A stretch of DNA of 64,000 bases from Hyperoodon ampullatus (taxonomy: Eukaryota; Chordata; Mammalia; Artiodactyla; Ziphiidae): positions 30,550,800 to 30,614,799 of the forward strand of contig OX457071.1 of the NCBI GenBank assembly GCA_949752795.1, written 5' to 3'. This document shows positions 12,025-22,471 of this stretch, piece by piece; the first letter of the stretch is position 1; every line of letters starts with the position of its first letter. A model generated the notes under the pieces. The model was given only the letters and a program-made list of their open reading frames with translations. It had not been told where the DNA came from and ran no database searches. The position numbers were made by a program, and so were the translations under genes.

Positions 12025-12227
12025 TTTTGGCAGGGGGGTTCGCGGGCTTCTCACTGTTGAGGCCTCTCCCGTTGCGGAGCACAGGCTCCGGACGCGCAGG
12101 CTCAGCGGCCATGGCTCACGGGCCCAGCCGCTCCGCAGCATGTGGGATCTTCCCGGACCGGGGTACGAGCCCGTGTCACCGGAATCGGCAGGCCGACTCT
12201 CAACCACCGCGCCACCAGGGAAGACCA
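12025..12227 (-). mobile_element. CHR-family tRNA-derived SINE, full length
   Basis: Minus-strand copy with a T-run at its left, GCCTCTCCCGTTGCGGAGCA, GGCCATGGCTCACGGGCC and a GCGCCACCAGGGAAG end. The duplication TCTCTCCCCCTATTTT at 12009-12024 and 12228-12243 is perfect over 16 bp. Small differences from the other copies include a G-run insertion after the tail and a changed B-box region. Confidence 0.94.
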
Positions 12228-12243
12228 TCTCTCCCCCTATTTT

Positions 12244-14055
12244 CATTTCATGTTATTTTATTCCCAAGTTTCTGGCTAAGTTTTAATTCTTTCTTTCTCT
12301 CTCTTCTTCTCTATCAGCTATCTAATTTGTTATCTTAGCTTCCAATGTGGTAGAACTAAATATTTATTTAGATGCCTTACAAGTTTATCAAAAGTAAAAA
12401 CAAGTATGAATTTCATAAAGACACTTTTTTTCTCTTATTACCTGGACTTGAAAATTGAGACAAAGTTTCCTATTTTCTTTCCTTTGTACCCCTTCCCCTA
12501 AATACTTAAGTTGTTGAATTTCAGAGTCTGAATTTGTAATGTCAGCTGTTCCAATGTTGATTTCCTATTGTAGACGGACTGGCATCCTCTTAGTCGGGCT
12601 GTGGCAACAGCAGTTTGACTCAGTCCCAGCGTCCTACCCACCAATTTCACATTTATATTCCTAGAGTGAGTTCAATCTCTACTAATCAAACAATTAAAAT
12701 TCAAGCTATTCTTGTTTACCAACCTAAGGTTTTTTTAAAACTTCAAAACACCACCCAATCTTAGCAAGACCACAGAAAAATAACACTGTCATATATATGG
12801 TGTCATGGTAAACTGGTAATATACTTTTGAAAAATAATTCAACAATATGTTTCTAGAATAATAAAAACAAATTCATAATCTTTGTTTCAGTAACACTATT
12901 GAAACTAGCGGAAACTATCTAAAAGTTATTTTTAAAAGAAAGAAGCCAAGGTGTTTACTCTAAAGTAAGTACAATTGCAAGTATTTGGAAAACTTCAAAT
13001 GTGGGAGGGACAGTACCCTAAATAGATAATAGCAAATCACTATTAGGAAAAATAATGATATGAAGACTTTATGTCAAGATCAAAAATATTAATAATAAAA
13101 AAGTACAATGAAATTTTTCCCCCAAGTTGAAAAATAGTAACCCCTGAAGGGACAGGAGAGGGATGCAACTGGGGTGACCACAGTGGGTGGCTTAGAAAGT
13201 ACTGGAAACCCTATGTTTCTTAAGTGCGGGAGGAGCCACATGTACCTGATATATACTATTTTACATACATGACACACTTCATGTTATTAAGAAATAAAAA
13301 TACCCTTTCTATCTTTTAAGTGCAACCTTTTCCACAATGTTTCCAAACAGATATAACTTTATCCAGAGTATTTTAATTGTACCTCGTGTTATTGTTGTTC
13401 ATTAGTTTTATCTGAGCTCATCTTCATAAGCTTATAATACTGAGGCTAGTCCCTTGCATTCAGCATGAAATTAAAGTGGTATTCTGTAAACGATCTATAC
13501 TTTAGCTGAGCTAAATTGTTTCCATGAGGGTACAATTTTCATTTGTAAAATTTTAAAAGGCAAGGATAACTATAGTTCAAATCTGATATGCCTCAATTTG
13601 TTATATTTAAAATTGTAGATTATCTCTATCACAAAATTATAGCTCCAATGTTTGCAACCTAAAAAGTTGCAAAGTGCCATTTTAAAAAACAAATTTGCTG
13701 TGAATTTCCTCTCTGATATTGAAGAATTGAATTTTTATTCAATACAGTATAATTCTAATTCTAATAAGACAAAAAAGTAGTATAATTGATTGGATAATTT
13801 TTAAATGATTACATATGATAGGGACAATGAAATTAGGTAAAAATGCTTCATATCTAATATATTCCTTTATGTAAAAACTTCTAACTTAGAAGAAAGTTGA
13901 TTGAAGAATGTTGCCAGAATTAATGTTCAGAAGGTATTTGTCAACATATGGCAGAATTTTATTTTCAATATATGTACACAAATGGAAACTCAGTTTTTCT
14001 TCTATATTGTATTTTAATGATGTCATTCTAATTTTAATAATTGTTTAATAGATTC
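12244..14055. other. Unassigned AT-rich sequence
   Basis: No supported gene. The short segment 12560-12660 is less AT-rich and looks like ordinary unique DNA. The minus-strand open frame at 13089-13277 shows no protein-like features. Confidence 0.35.
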
Positions 14056-14370
14056 AACTAGTACTTATTAATTCCCTACTATGTGCAAAATAGTGTGACG
14101 GGTGAAAGGAAGGCTAAATAAATGGTTCAGGTGCTGCTCTTGTTCACAAAGGGTTATCTGTGATAGGACAGCCAACAATATTTAATGAAAGCAGAAAGGT
14201 GTAAGTACCTTAAGAATAAGTGAGGGAATTAACATTTGCTGGATGCCTGCTCAGGCTAAATATATCTCACATTGGTCCAAATAAGCGTACAATAAATGTT
14301 AATCCTTCAGTATGAGGGAAATATTATTTAAATAGGTAGAAAAATTGAGAATCAGAAAAAGGATGAAAAA
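14056..14370 (+). repeat. MIR/L2-like remnants
   Basis: Two adjacent phrases, 'cttattaattccctactatgtgc' (about 14065) and 'aacatttgctggatgcctgctcagg' (about 14232), each match the start of MIR/L2-type repeats. Both are diverged. Confidence 0.5.
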
Positions 14371-16499
14371 ACCATCTGGTCAGTGGCTGAGGCACTCTTT
14401 CCATTATACCAGAAGAAGCTCAAAGAAGGGAAAGATGAGTTTTTGGTGCGGGAATAAGAGATGCATACATGTGTATGGGGTGTCATGGCATCATTTGGTG
14501 ATGATTCCACAGGAGGAAAAGGAGGGGGACTGTTAAGTAAAGGTATCCAGGATGGATGGGGCATTGTAAGATGTCCACATGTGCTGGGAGGGGAAGTATG
14601 AGATATGAAAAGCTAAGTGGGGCCCTTAAGTGTCATCGTATTGTATTGAAACAAATTTGTGCCACTTTGGGTTTCTAAATATAAGTATGCTATAATCAAG
14701 GTTTTGCTGTAGGAGAGGTGGACTGCATTTGAGAGGAGGGGCTAGAAGTTCAGAGCTGGGGTACCAGGAGGGCATGTGGTAGTGGGGGCAGGGGGAGACT
14801 TGAATGAAAGTGACTATGCAGGAGCTTGGAAAAGAAGAGACACATCTGAGGATGTGAGGAAGATACTGAAGCTAGAAGGACCCAAAACTGTATTGACTGC
14901 AACAAAACAAAGTTATGAAATGTCGTTTCCCCCTAATTTCTAGATAGCCCCTCACTCAAATCAAAACGTGTTGTTTACCATGTAATCACATAATATCACC
15001 AGCTGTTTGCATTTGTAGTAAGGCTTTTAGATGCCTTTCTCATACAGGAAAATTTCCCTTTGCTGCACATTATTGCCAAAATATGACACAAAGGAAAAAA
15101 AAAATAGCAGGCATTGAAAACCTAATAGCACATATTCACTTCAGGCCCTAGGAAAAATCAAGTTTATATTTTTTAATTTATTTAAAGCACCAGGAATCAC
15201 CTTTCATTTTCACTTCTAGTCAGTTCTAGTCTTTCAACACAGCTTTTACTTCTGAAAATGGACTTCATCCGCCACCACCCCCCCCCCAAATTATACTAGT
15301 GTTAAATCATCCATGCAATCTTTGGCATCATGCAGCCAAAGGCTTAAGAACTTTACATGTACATAGATATTGAAGAGAGTCTTTACCTTAGAGAAATCAG
15401 GCTATGGGACAGGTAATACTCTTAATACTGTAAAAGAGTTCCTGTCACTGACACTAATTTTTCAGAGTATCACAACTGGTGAAGTATAAGAAGATCTGGC
15501 AAAAAATTTCTGGGTAGGTAACGTTTACATTAACAACTTAGCATCTCTAGTTGTAAATTTAGCTATATATTTACATTGAATTAGGTATATTATTTGCTTT
15601 GAGGGTGCATGTGTATGGTGTTTTTTTTTTTTTTTTTTTTCTGGCCAATGTTAGGGAAAGGAAATCCAACGTGTGTACTGTTTATGTGTATAAGAATGTC
15701 AGAATACAAACCTTCATCCTCTTTAATTCATTCTTCTGGTATTTGCAATAATAAAGACGAAATAAATGAAGTATATAAACTTAGGAAAACAGGTCATTAT
15801 CTTTGACCCAAATCATCTTGCTTTGAAACAGAACTATAGCATCATATAGAATTGGATTTGACAGATACTTTCAACACTGAAATTTTATGATTCTGTAATT
15901 TCAACACATTCTTTTATGCAGATAGAATTATGCATTCTTGGTAAAATAACTTTGCCATCTTTAGATTTTCTGCTTTTTCACATCCCCGCATACACATGGA
16001 AGTAGAAGAGAAAGGACTAAACATAAAAGATGTGCACATACTTTTGCCAGGGTATGTGGACTTTTTTCCTACCTCCTGCCAGCTGTTCACACCTTACTTT
16101 GTTTAAATCCAAGTTCTATGCAGAGATAGAATTATACGAACTGAATTGGAAATGTATACCTGTACACAGACACACACTCACATATAATTGTCTCCAGTAT
16201 CCTAAGTGCCAATAATATCTTGCTTCTTTATTTTCTTACTGTTTTTGCCCTTCCATATCCATCCCAACTCACACAATGAAGTGATTCTCTCTCTTAAACC
16301 TCTTCCTGTTTCTATCTGGGGAGTTGCCTTAATTTAACATTTCTATTCTTTCTTATGTCAACAATTTAACAAAATCTGCTAGTATTTTTTTTCTCTAATA
16401 CTTGATATACTTCTCTCTTTTAACCACACTATACAGTTTCTAGATATTAACCTTGACCTATCTCTATTTTCGTTATCCCTCTGGAATGGATTCTTGTAC
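14371..16499. other. Unassigned sequence with homopolymer runs
   Basis: Contains a C-run at 15278-15287 and a T-run at 15619-15640. No gene or family is recognised. The open frame at 15609-15806 starts across the T-run and is not credible. Confidence 0.4.
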
Positions 16500-16509
16500 T
16501 TTGTTTTCT

Positions 16510-16835
16510 TTTTTTAAAAAATAAATTTATTTATTTTTAGGCTGCGTTGCGTCTTCATTGCTGCATGCAGGCTTTCTCTAGTTGCAGCGAGCGGGGCTAC
16601 TCTGTGTCGGTGCGTGGGCTTCTCATCGTGGTGGCTTCTCTTGTTGCGGAGCAGGGGCTCGAGGCGAGTGGGCTCAGTAATTGCGGCTCCCAGGCTCTAG
16701 AGCACAGGCGCAGTAGTTGTAGCATACGGGCTTACTTGCTCTGCGGCACGTGGGATCTTCCCGAACCAGGACTCGAACCCGTGTCCCCTGCATTGGCAGG
16801 CGGATACTTAACCTCTGAGCCACGAGGGAAGCTCT
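16510..16835 (-). mobile_element. Older, longer CHR-family SINE
   Basis: About 325 bp, longer than the young copies. It starts with an AT-rich tail and 'ggctgcgttgcgtcttcattg', includes 'ggcttctcatcgtggtggc', and ends with the tRNA head (plus-strand CGAACCCGTGTCCCCTGCAT and 'gccacgagggaagctc'). A TTTGTTTTCT duplication flanks it (16500-16509 and 16836-16845). Higher divergence and the longer body suggest an older CHR subfamily. Confidence 0.85.
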
Positions 16836-16845
16836 TTTGTTTTCT

Positions 16846-17859
16846 ATCTTTCATGATTCTATTAACATGCCCATGGCTGGAGCCATAGGAAGGAAGTGCA
16901 GTCTGGAATACGTTTCCACGTGCAGAAGCACTTGCTCTAGAATATATTTATGGTAAGTCCGCCACTCAGCTCTGAGAAAGAGCTGTTAGTACAAGAACTG
17001 CCACGATGACATAATGTCTTATAGCATCCTTCCACTCTTGCAGTTAATCTCATTTCTTTCACTCCCTGCCCCACCTAGAGGAAAACTTTACAGTGTTTCC
17101 AGTAGAGGCAAGTTTTTCGTTTAAAGGCTGTGCATCTGTTGATGTTCTACGGTTTTTCAAACTTGTCTTTTCATGTTGTTTTTATCCAGATGTAGAGGAC
17201 TGTAAAGGGCTGTTTACCCGGCGCCCAGAATCAGGCCAGGGGGTGGGGTCCGGGGCTGCTTTCCCCGGAAGAGACCCCACCCCAAGGAGGGCCCCTCAGC
17301 CCCCAGTTTCCATCTTCCTTTGGGCTTCCTGATTCCCTTGCCGCACCCACGTCTTCGGATGTGGGCTTCCATCGCCTTCCCGCTCGCGCTGCTTTCCTAG
17401 TCTAAGGATACTTCGCTTAAGGAGTGGGGCACAATTTTCGGCCACCTTCACTGATTTGTTCTTCGACACCCTAACACCAGGACAGACCCCTCCTCTTAAT
17501 CCTGATTTCTCAGACGCAGGCCCACTGATTCATCCCGTCAGGACCAGAAGTGGGCTGTGGAATCCTGCTCCGGTCTGGACCACCTTGCCCATCTTCCTCA
17601 CCTACAGAATGTGGCAGGAGGTAGAGAGAACAGCAGGCAGTGCACTGCCTTTGTTTTCATTAATAACGCATTAATAACGGGCCTCTAGAAGTGTTTGGAA
17701 AATGCCACAGAAAATGTAGAACATGGCTTTTCCTGGCTAGAACTCGTCCCTTCACTCTCATTTCCTGTTTCTCGGCCTCTGCCTCTTTTTTCTTCCCACC
17801 CTACTTCGTGCCACACTTGCGAATCTTTCTTCCCTTAATGTAAACTTCCCCTTCGCTGC
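16846..17859. other. Left shore of the CpG island
   Basis: GC content and CpG frequency rise from about 17200 onward. No repeat is recognised. Open frames at 17093-17332 and 17456-17674 run through GC-rich DNA and show no domain. Confidence 0.45.
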
Positions 17860-18780
17860 CTTCCCACGGCCGGGGCGGTTTCCCACGCGGGGCGGGCTCA
17901 GGGGCGCCGCGCCGGGGTGTCCGGCGGCCTGGGCGCCCCAGCGCGCTCACGTAGCTTTGCAAGAAAGTGGCGCACGCAATCGCCACCTCGGCCCGCCGCG
18001 CCCGGCCCGCCCGCTCCCAGCCCCGCGCGCCGGCTTCCGCCCCCGCCGACCCTCCAGCGCCGCGCTGACCCCGCGCCCTAGGGGCCACCGCGGAAACGCC
18101 GGGCCGCACGGGCTGCTTCCTCCCCCTCCCGCCCCAGAGTCGGGCCGATCCGCTCTCCCGGGCGCGGAGGCGGGGAGGGAGGGGCCCCCGGGAAGGGCGT
18201 GAAGGACGCGGCTCCTGGCCGCCCGCATCTCGGGGCGCAGGGCGGGGCGGGGCCGGGTGGGGTGGGAGGTGCTGGACTCCCCTCTCCCGCCGCTCCTCGC
18301 TCTGGGTCTGCAGCTCCTGCTTCCTGCTCCTCCCGCCCGCAAGTCCGCCCGCCTGCCTAAATTCCGAGCGAGGGCGGACGCCCCTTCTCCCCGGGCTCCC
18401 TAGCCGGCCGCGCGGCTCCGCCTCGCCCCCATTCATCCCGCCAAGGTGAACCGCTGGGAGGGAGGACGCCCCCGCCTAGCCCGCAACTTGCGTCGCTCGC
18501 TCCAGAACCCAAACAATGCTTCCCCCGCCTTCCGCGTGCGGCCCTCCGCCCAGCCCAGCCTCGCGCGCAGCCCCGCGCGCAGGGAACCGCCTGCCCGGGC
18601 CGGGACCCCATTGTTGCCCGGCGCGGGCGATGCCCGGCGTCCGGGGGCGGTCCCCGCGAGCGGTCCCGCAGCCTCCGCCGGCCGCCTGAGCCGGCTCCGC
18701 CCACACCTTTCCAAGTTAGCTGGTGGGTGAGCCGCGGCGACGGCTCGGGCCCCCGGCCCCCTCCCTGCACGCTTCCACCC

Positions 18781-18802
18781 GGGCGGGAGGGGAGGGGAGG
18801 GG
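18781..18802 (+). promoter_or_regulatory. G-quadruplex-capable motif
   Basis: Five consecutive G-runs of 3-4 separated by single bases, on the plus strand in the middle of the CpG island. This meets the usual G3+N1-7 pattern. Confidence 0.7.
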
Positions 18803-19086
18803 AGAGGAGCGGCGGGGGCTGTGGGCCGAGCGGGCTCCGCGCTTTATTTGTCTCCGAATTCCCTTCCTAAGGCTGCCTAGCGCGCTGACACAAAAGAGGG
18901 GACTTTCTCGCGGCTCCGCGCGAGTCCTCCCCAGACGAGTTGAAATCGGGGGTTCCTCCCGCCGCGAGGCCCCGCGGGCACCCCTCGCCCCGCGGCTCCC
19001 AAAGCGGCGTTGGCCATGTGTAGGTTATTTTGGGTGCCGCAGCAAGGTGGTGCAGGTGATCGGGAGGCTCCGCCGCGGCCGAGGCC

Positions 19087-19114
19087 GGGGGGCGGGGGCA
19101 GGGGTGGGGCGGGG
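19087..19114 (+). promoter_or_regulatory. Second G-quadruplex-capable motif
   Basis: Five G-runs of 4-6 separated by one- or two-base loops, a stronger candidate than the one at 18781. It lies about 560 bases upstream of the candidate splice donor. Confidence 0.7.
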
Positions 19115-19289
19115 TGGAGGTTCCGCGGACCCACCCCCCAGCCGGCGGCCCGGGCGCCGAGGCGAGGGCCGGGCAGTGGGTGTTGCCTTCTACCTCTGCG
19201 AGCGGGGAGGGGTTAGTTTCCCACAGGGGATTTCAACCATCACACTCAGAGCCCGCCTCCTAATCCTCGGGCGGAGCGGCTCGGGGGCC

Positions 19290-19680
19290 CCATTTTATGG
19301 CAATAAAGCGACTTAGCGCCTGCTGAGCGAGCCCCTCCCCGCCGCCGCCCCCGCCCTCGGCCCCACCCCGGGGCTCGCCCGCAGCGGCGGGGCTTTGTTT
19401 CGGGGGAGGAGGACCCGGAGCTCTTTTGTTTGGGGGTTTGGTGTTTTCACCTCCACCCCCCCGCTCCCCCCAACCCTCCCCCCCCTCCGCGCCTCTCCGG
19501 TTTCCTGAGCTGCGGGCTGCAAGGGAGGAGAAGCGGCGTCTTGCAACCCCCTCGGCTGGGCCCCGGGGTAATTCGATGCGGGCCTGGCGAGGCTCCCCCC
19601 GTTAGACCCGGGCTCGCGTCTCGGCAGCCTCCACCCACCGGCCCACCCTACATTTAGCGCATCATGTGATCCGGGTAAGT
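19290..19680 (+). other. Candidate non-coding first exon end and splice donor
   Basis: CCGG|GTAAGT at 19671-19680 is a near-consensus donor at the right edge of the CpG island. Just before it, ATCATGTGAT contains a TCATGTGA site of the MITF/TFE type. The same bases form an ATG at 19664 followed at once by TGA, the shortest possible upstream open frame if transcribed. The exon start is unknown, and the left boundary given is only where the sequence becomes less GC-extreme. No protein is predicted from this exon. Confidence 0.4.
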
Positions 19681-19759
19681 CATTTGCAAGTACAACAGTT
19701 CCCTGGGTTGCCCCCCATTCATTTCCTGAGAACTGCAGAGAGCAGCTGAGAGGCTCTGC

Positions 19760-19811
19760 CCGTGCGTGTGCGTGTGCGAGTGTGCGTGTGAGTGTGCGCG
19801 GGTGACGCCGT

Positions 19812-19846
<35 letters not shown>

Positions 19847-19916
19847 TGTGCGCGCGCGCGCGCGCGTGTGAGAGCGAGAGAGAAAGGGAGAGAGAGAGGG
19901 GGACTCTGTGTGAGGG
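19760..19916. repeat. Compound TG/CG/GA simple repeat
   Basis: Order on the plus strand: irregular TG/CG, then (TG)13 at 19811-19836, GA, (CG)8 at about 19851-19866, then a GAGA-rich purine stretch to 19910. Alternating purine-pyrimidine DNA with CG repeats is the classic Z-DNA-prone sequence. It lies about 90 bases downstream of the CpG island edge. Confidence 0.9.
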
Positions 19917-22162
19917 AAAGAAAACAATTTCTCCTGCTCTGCAGCTTCTGTTCAGGTCTGTGCCGATTCCGTTTCTTATCAAAATAAACAACCCCCTCCT
20001 CTTTTTTTTTTTTTTCTTTTTGGTGCCATCCCAGATCAGACCGTATTCTCTTAACATGTTTTATTTTCCTTCTGTCATCTGCTCAAGTTAAATCATTTTG
20101 GTTGGTCTGTGTTCGTAAAGGGGGAAAGTGTTGGGAAGCGGGAGGGTGACGAGGGAGGGCGATGCTACTGCAGAGCAAGTAGCGTCGGTTGGATTCGTGG
20201 AGAAGAAAGAAGGAGGTTTCTCTTCCCCCCACCCCGCCTCGCAATTGTTTTAAAAAAGAACTTATCAAGTAGCGTGAATTAAGCAAATGTTTTTCTACCC
20301 CTAGTGGAATTGTTGGTTGCAGTGCTTGCCTGACAGTTGTCAAGGATGAGAAATAAAACACCAGGGCTGAATTGGGGGGGGGCTTGTGGAAGTAGTGTGC
20401 CCCCAGGAAGAGAGCGAGTTGGGTGAAGAGCTGCCGCACCGGGCCTTGTGGGCTTGGGTGTGCACTGGAGAGAGCGGAGGGGAAGGGGTTAAGGCGGAGA
20501 TGACACTGCTGGCATGAATAGTGGTCCTGGTGCTACATTCATTATTGTCTCTGGTCGTAATGATGTGTAACTGTCACTTGCTACAGTGCCTGGTCCCTGG
20601 AAGTAGCCAGGGGCTGGCCCGTGGCTCTTATTTTCAGTTATGGGGGGCCTGACCGGAGTTGACAAGGGGCAACTTTGCAGGGCCACCCGGGCCGGGAAGC
20701 CCGCGGAGACGGCCTGGGAGCCACTTCTTGCCTTAAGAGGCTCGCTCCGAGGACTCGGACTTGACCTCCGCGACATTAGTTGGTGTTCGCGTTAGATGCT
20801 TCCCTACGGGGAGAATCAATCCTGCTTTTGTTGGGTAGAGAACTGCCTATTAGAACTTTGAAAACTTTTATCTTTGGGGAAAAGGGTGGGGTGCACTCAA
20901 CAGTTCTGTTTCGAAGTGCATTTGAGGCAAATGCTTGGAAAAAGTACCAATTCCTTTGTTACATGCCCTGCAGCTTCCCAACCCCCTCATCCTGCGCTTC
21001 CAGTTTTGCATACTTTAATAGTAACAGCCTTTATTCAGCCGATAAAAGCTGACTGTGTTGAGTTAAAGAGTATTAGTACAACGGAATGTGTAATCTGGAT
21101 AAACAGTTTGTGTGGTTAGTATTGTCGGCTCTCTCATTTAACTGTACAGATGGTTTAAGTGTCGTGCTGTATGGATTGTTTTAAGCAATTCCACTGGCTA
21201 ATAGAATCCTCAGACGAGCACTCGAATATCTTATTTTAAATCAGCTTTAATATTCTCTCAGTTTCCCTGTAACACCAGGGAGAGGAGCAGCTCTATTTAC
21301 GTTTAGTGCGTGTGCATCTAGTGGCTTCGGTAGACATCTGCCAGTCAACGCACGTCATTCTGCAAATCCACCTAGACGCCTTCATGCCCTTTTCTTACTG
21401 GAGGATAGAGTTGTTTAGATAAGTTAACGCTTTGAAATAAATTTGGTGGCTTTGAACGGGCAGCAGCTTGTGATGGGGAATAGGAGTGGTCACTTGGAGG
21501 GGTGGGTGTATTCCATCTTCTAAGAAATGCTTTTTGGAATTGGCATTCAGTAAAAACAGTGACCCCTCACCTTAAAAAAAAAAAAAGCCTGGTTGTGCTA
21601 TTTGCAGACCTCATTCAGATGTTGTTTACATTTTTCAAAACCACATAGAAATTGGTTGTGATAAAGGGGCATACTTTTAGGCTAGAAAATGTTTAACTTT
21701 AGAAGCTTAGAAATAGGTAGTTGAAGGACAAACATTCGGTTGCATAAGTTACATCTTTATGGCTGCAGCCTGGTCAATTAGAGTCCGAGTTGGGGAGAGG
21801 AGGTTTTGAACATACAAGAATTGACAGAAATTTGTAATGTAGTTAGGGAAGAGGTTTGTTATTTTTACCTTCTAATTCATAACTATTACGAAATGTACTT
21901 GCACTGGTAAAAGTTGGGATGTTTCCACATAAAATTTTAATCATTTATGCACTAAAACTACTGTAGCTGTGTGAGGTAAAGAAACATCCTTGAGGGGTTT
22001 CTGTTTATTTTTGAAGTGCTTCAGTTATTTATCTATTACTTAGTAATGCATATTTGAAAGAAACTTCTGTCAGCTAAACTTTATTTTGGAATGCATTGAA
22101 TTACTATTTACTGAATGAAAATTGTTGCGCTAATGGGCCCTTAATATTTTTTTTCCCTCTAG
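19917..22162. other. Repeat-poor sequence downstream of the CpG island
   Basis: I see no SINE, L1 or LTR. The base composition is intermediate and the sequence is complex (for example 20500-20760 and 21120-21400), as is typical of the first intron next to a regulated promoter. Only short homopolymers break it (T-run near 20002, A-run near 21575). Confidence 0.45.
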
Positions 22163-22471
22163 AAAATTCCTTTTCCACAACTGAATGTCATTTGGGAGAA
22201 AATTGGTCCTGGTATAGCATTTGAGACCTTGACCTTAGCAGCAACTCTTGGCTGGCGCTTGTTTACTACAGCTGCAGCCTATGTGTGTACAGAAAGGGAG
22301 GGACTGCAAACACTGGTGCTCTCTCTCTCCCCAGACCAAGGGAAAAACAAATCAGGATGCTTGACGGTCATTCCGAAGAGCACCCATCAGGCATGTAATA
22401 GCATTAGTGTTCTGGTCGTTTTTAAAAAAAACTATGTTCCTCAGGGATTACTTTCCGGCCTCCTGGGAAAG
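22163..22471 (+). other. Candidate exon, open through its whole length
   Basis: A strong acceptor (pyrimidine tract TTTTTTTTCCCTCTAG, AG at 22161-22162) and a good donor (AAAG|GTAAAC, GT at 22472) bound 309 bases. One frame is open across the whole segment (103 codons, KIPFPQLNVIWEKIG at the start, GLLSGLLGK at the end). That frame has a TAG formed by the acceptor itself, so it opens exactly at the putative exon start. A second acceptor-like sequence, CTCTCTCTCTCCCCAG, ends at about 22334. I do not recognise the peptide. The segment could equally be an untranslated exon or chance. Confidence 0.25.

Larger units (their letters stand above)
17860..19670 (+). promoter_or_regulatory. CpG island, probable gene promoter and first exon region
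   Basis: About 1.8 kb of very high GC and dense CpG, in strong contrast to the AT-rich window. It contains GC-box (Sp1-type) clusters such as GGGCGGGGCGGGGCC at about 18240, several G-quadruplex-capable runs, and no classical TATA box. Long open frames on both strands (for example 17801-18436 minus and 18723-19316 plus) are rich in Arg, Gly, Pro and Ala, as any CpG island would be, and I do not recognise them. CpG islands of this size normally mark transcription start sites. I favour the plus direction because of the donor at 19675 and the strand bias of repeats to the right. The exact start site and the gene are not determinable here. Confidence 0.85.

Noticed and set aside
17801..18436. 211-codon minus-strand open frame in the CpG island
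   Set aside because: Arg/Gly/Pro/Ala-rich translation typical of CpG islands, where stop codons are rare. Overlapping frames on both strands are equally open and no domain is recognisable.
19302..19307. AATAAA within the CpG island
   Set aside because: No U/GU-rich downstream element is evident and it sits in promoter-like DNA, so a transcript end here is not supported.
18723..19316. 197-codon plus-strand open frame in the CpG island
   Set aside because: Same compositional effect. The frame starts without a recognisable context, and the peptide has low-complexity Arg/Gly runs and no known motif.
19313..20057. Ser/His/Thr repeat-rich minus-strand frames
   Set aside because: They are translations of the TG/CG/GA simple repeat.
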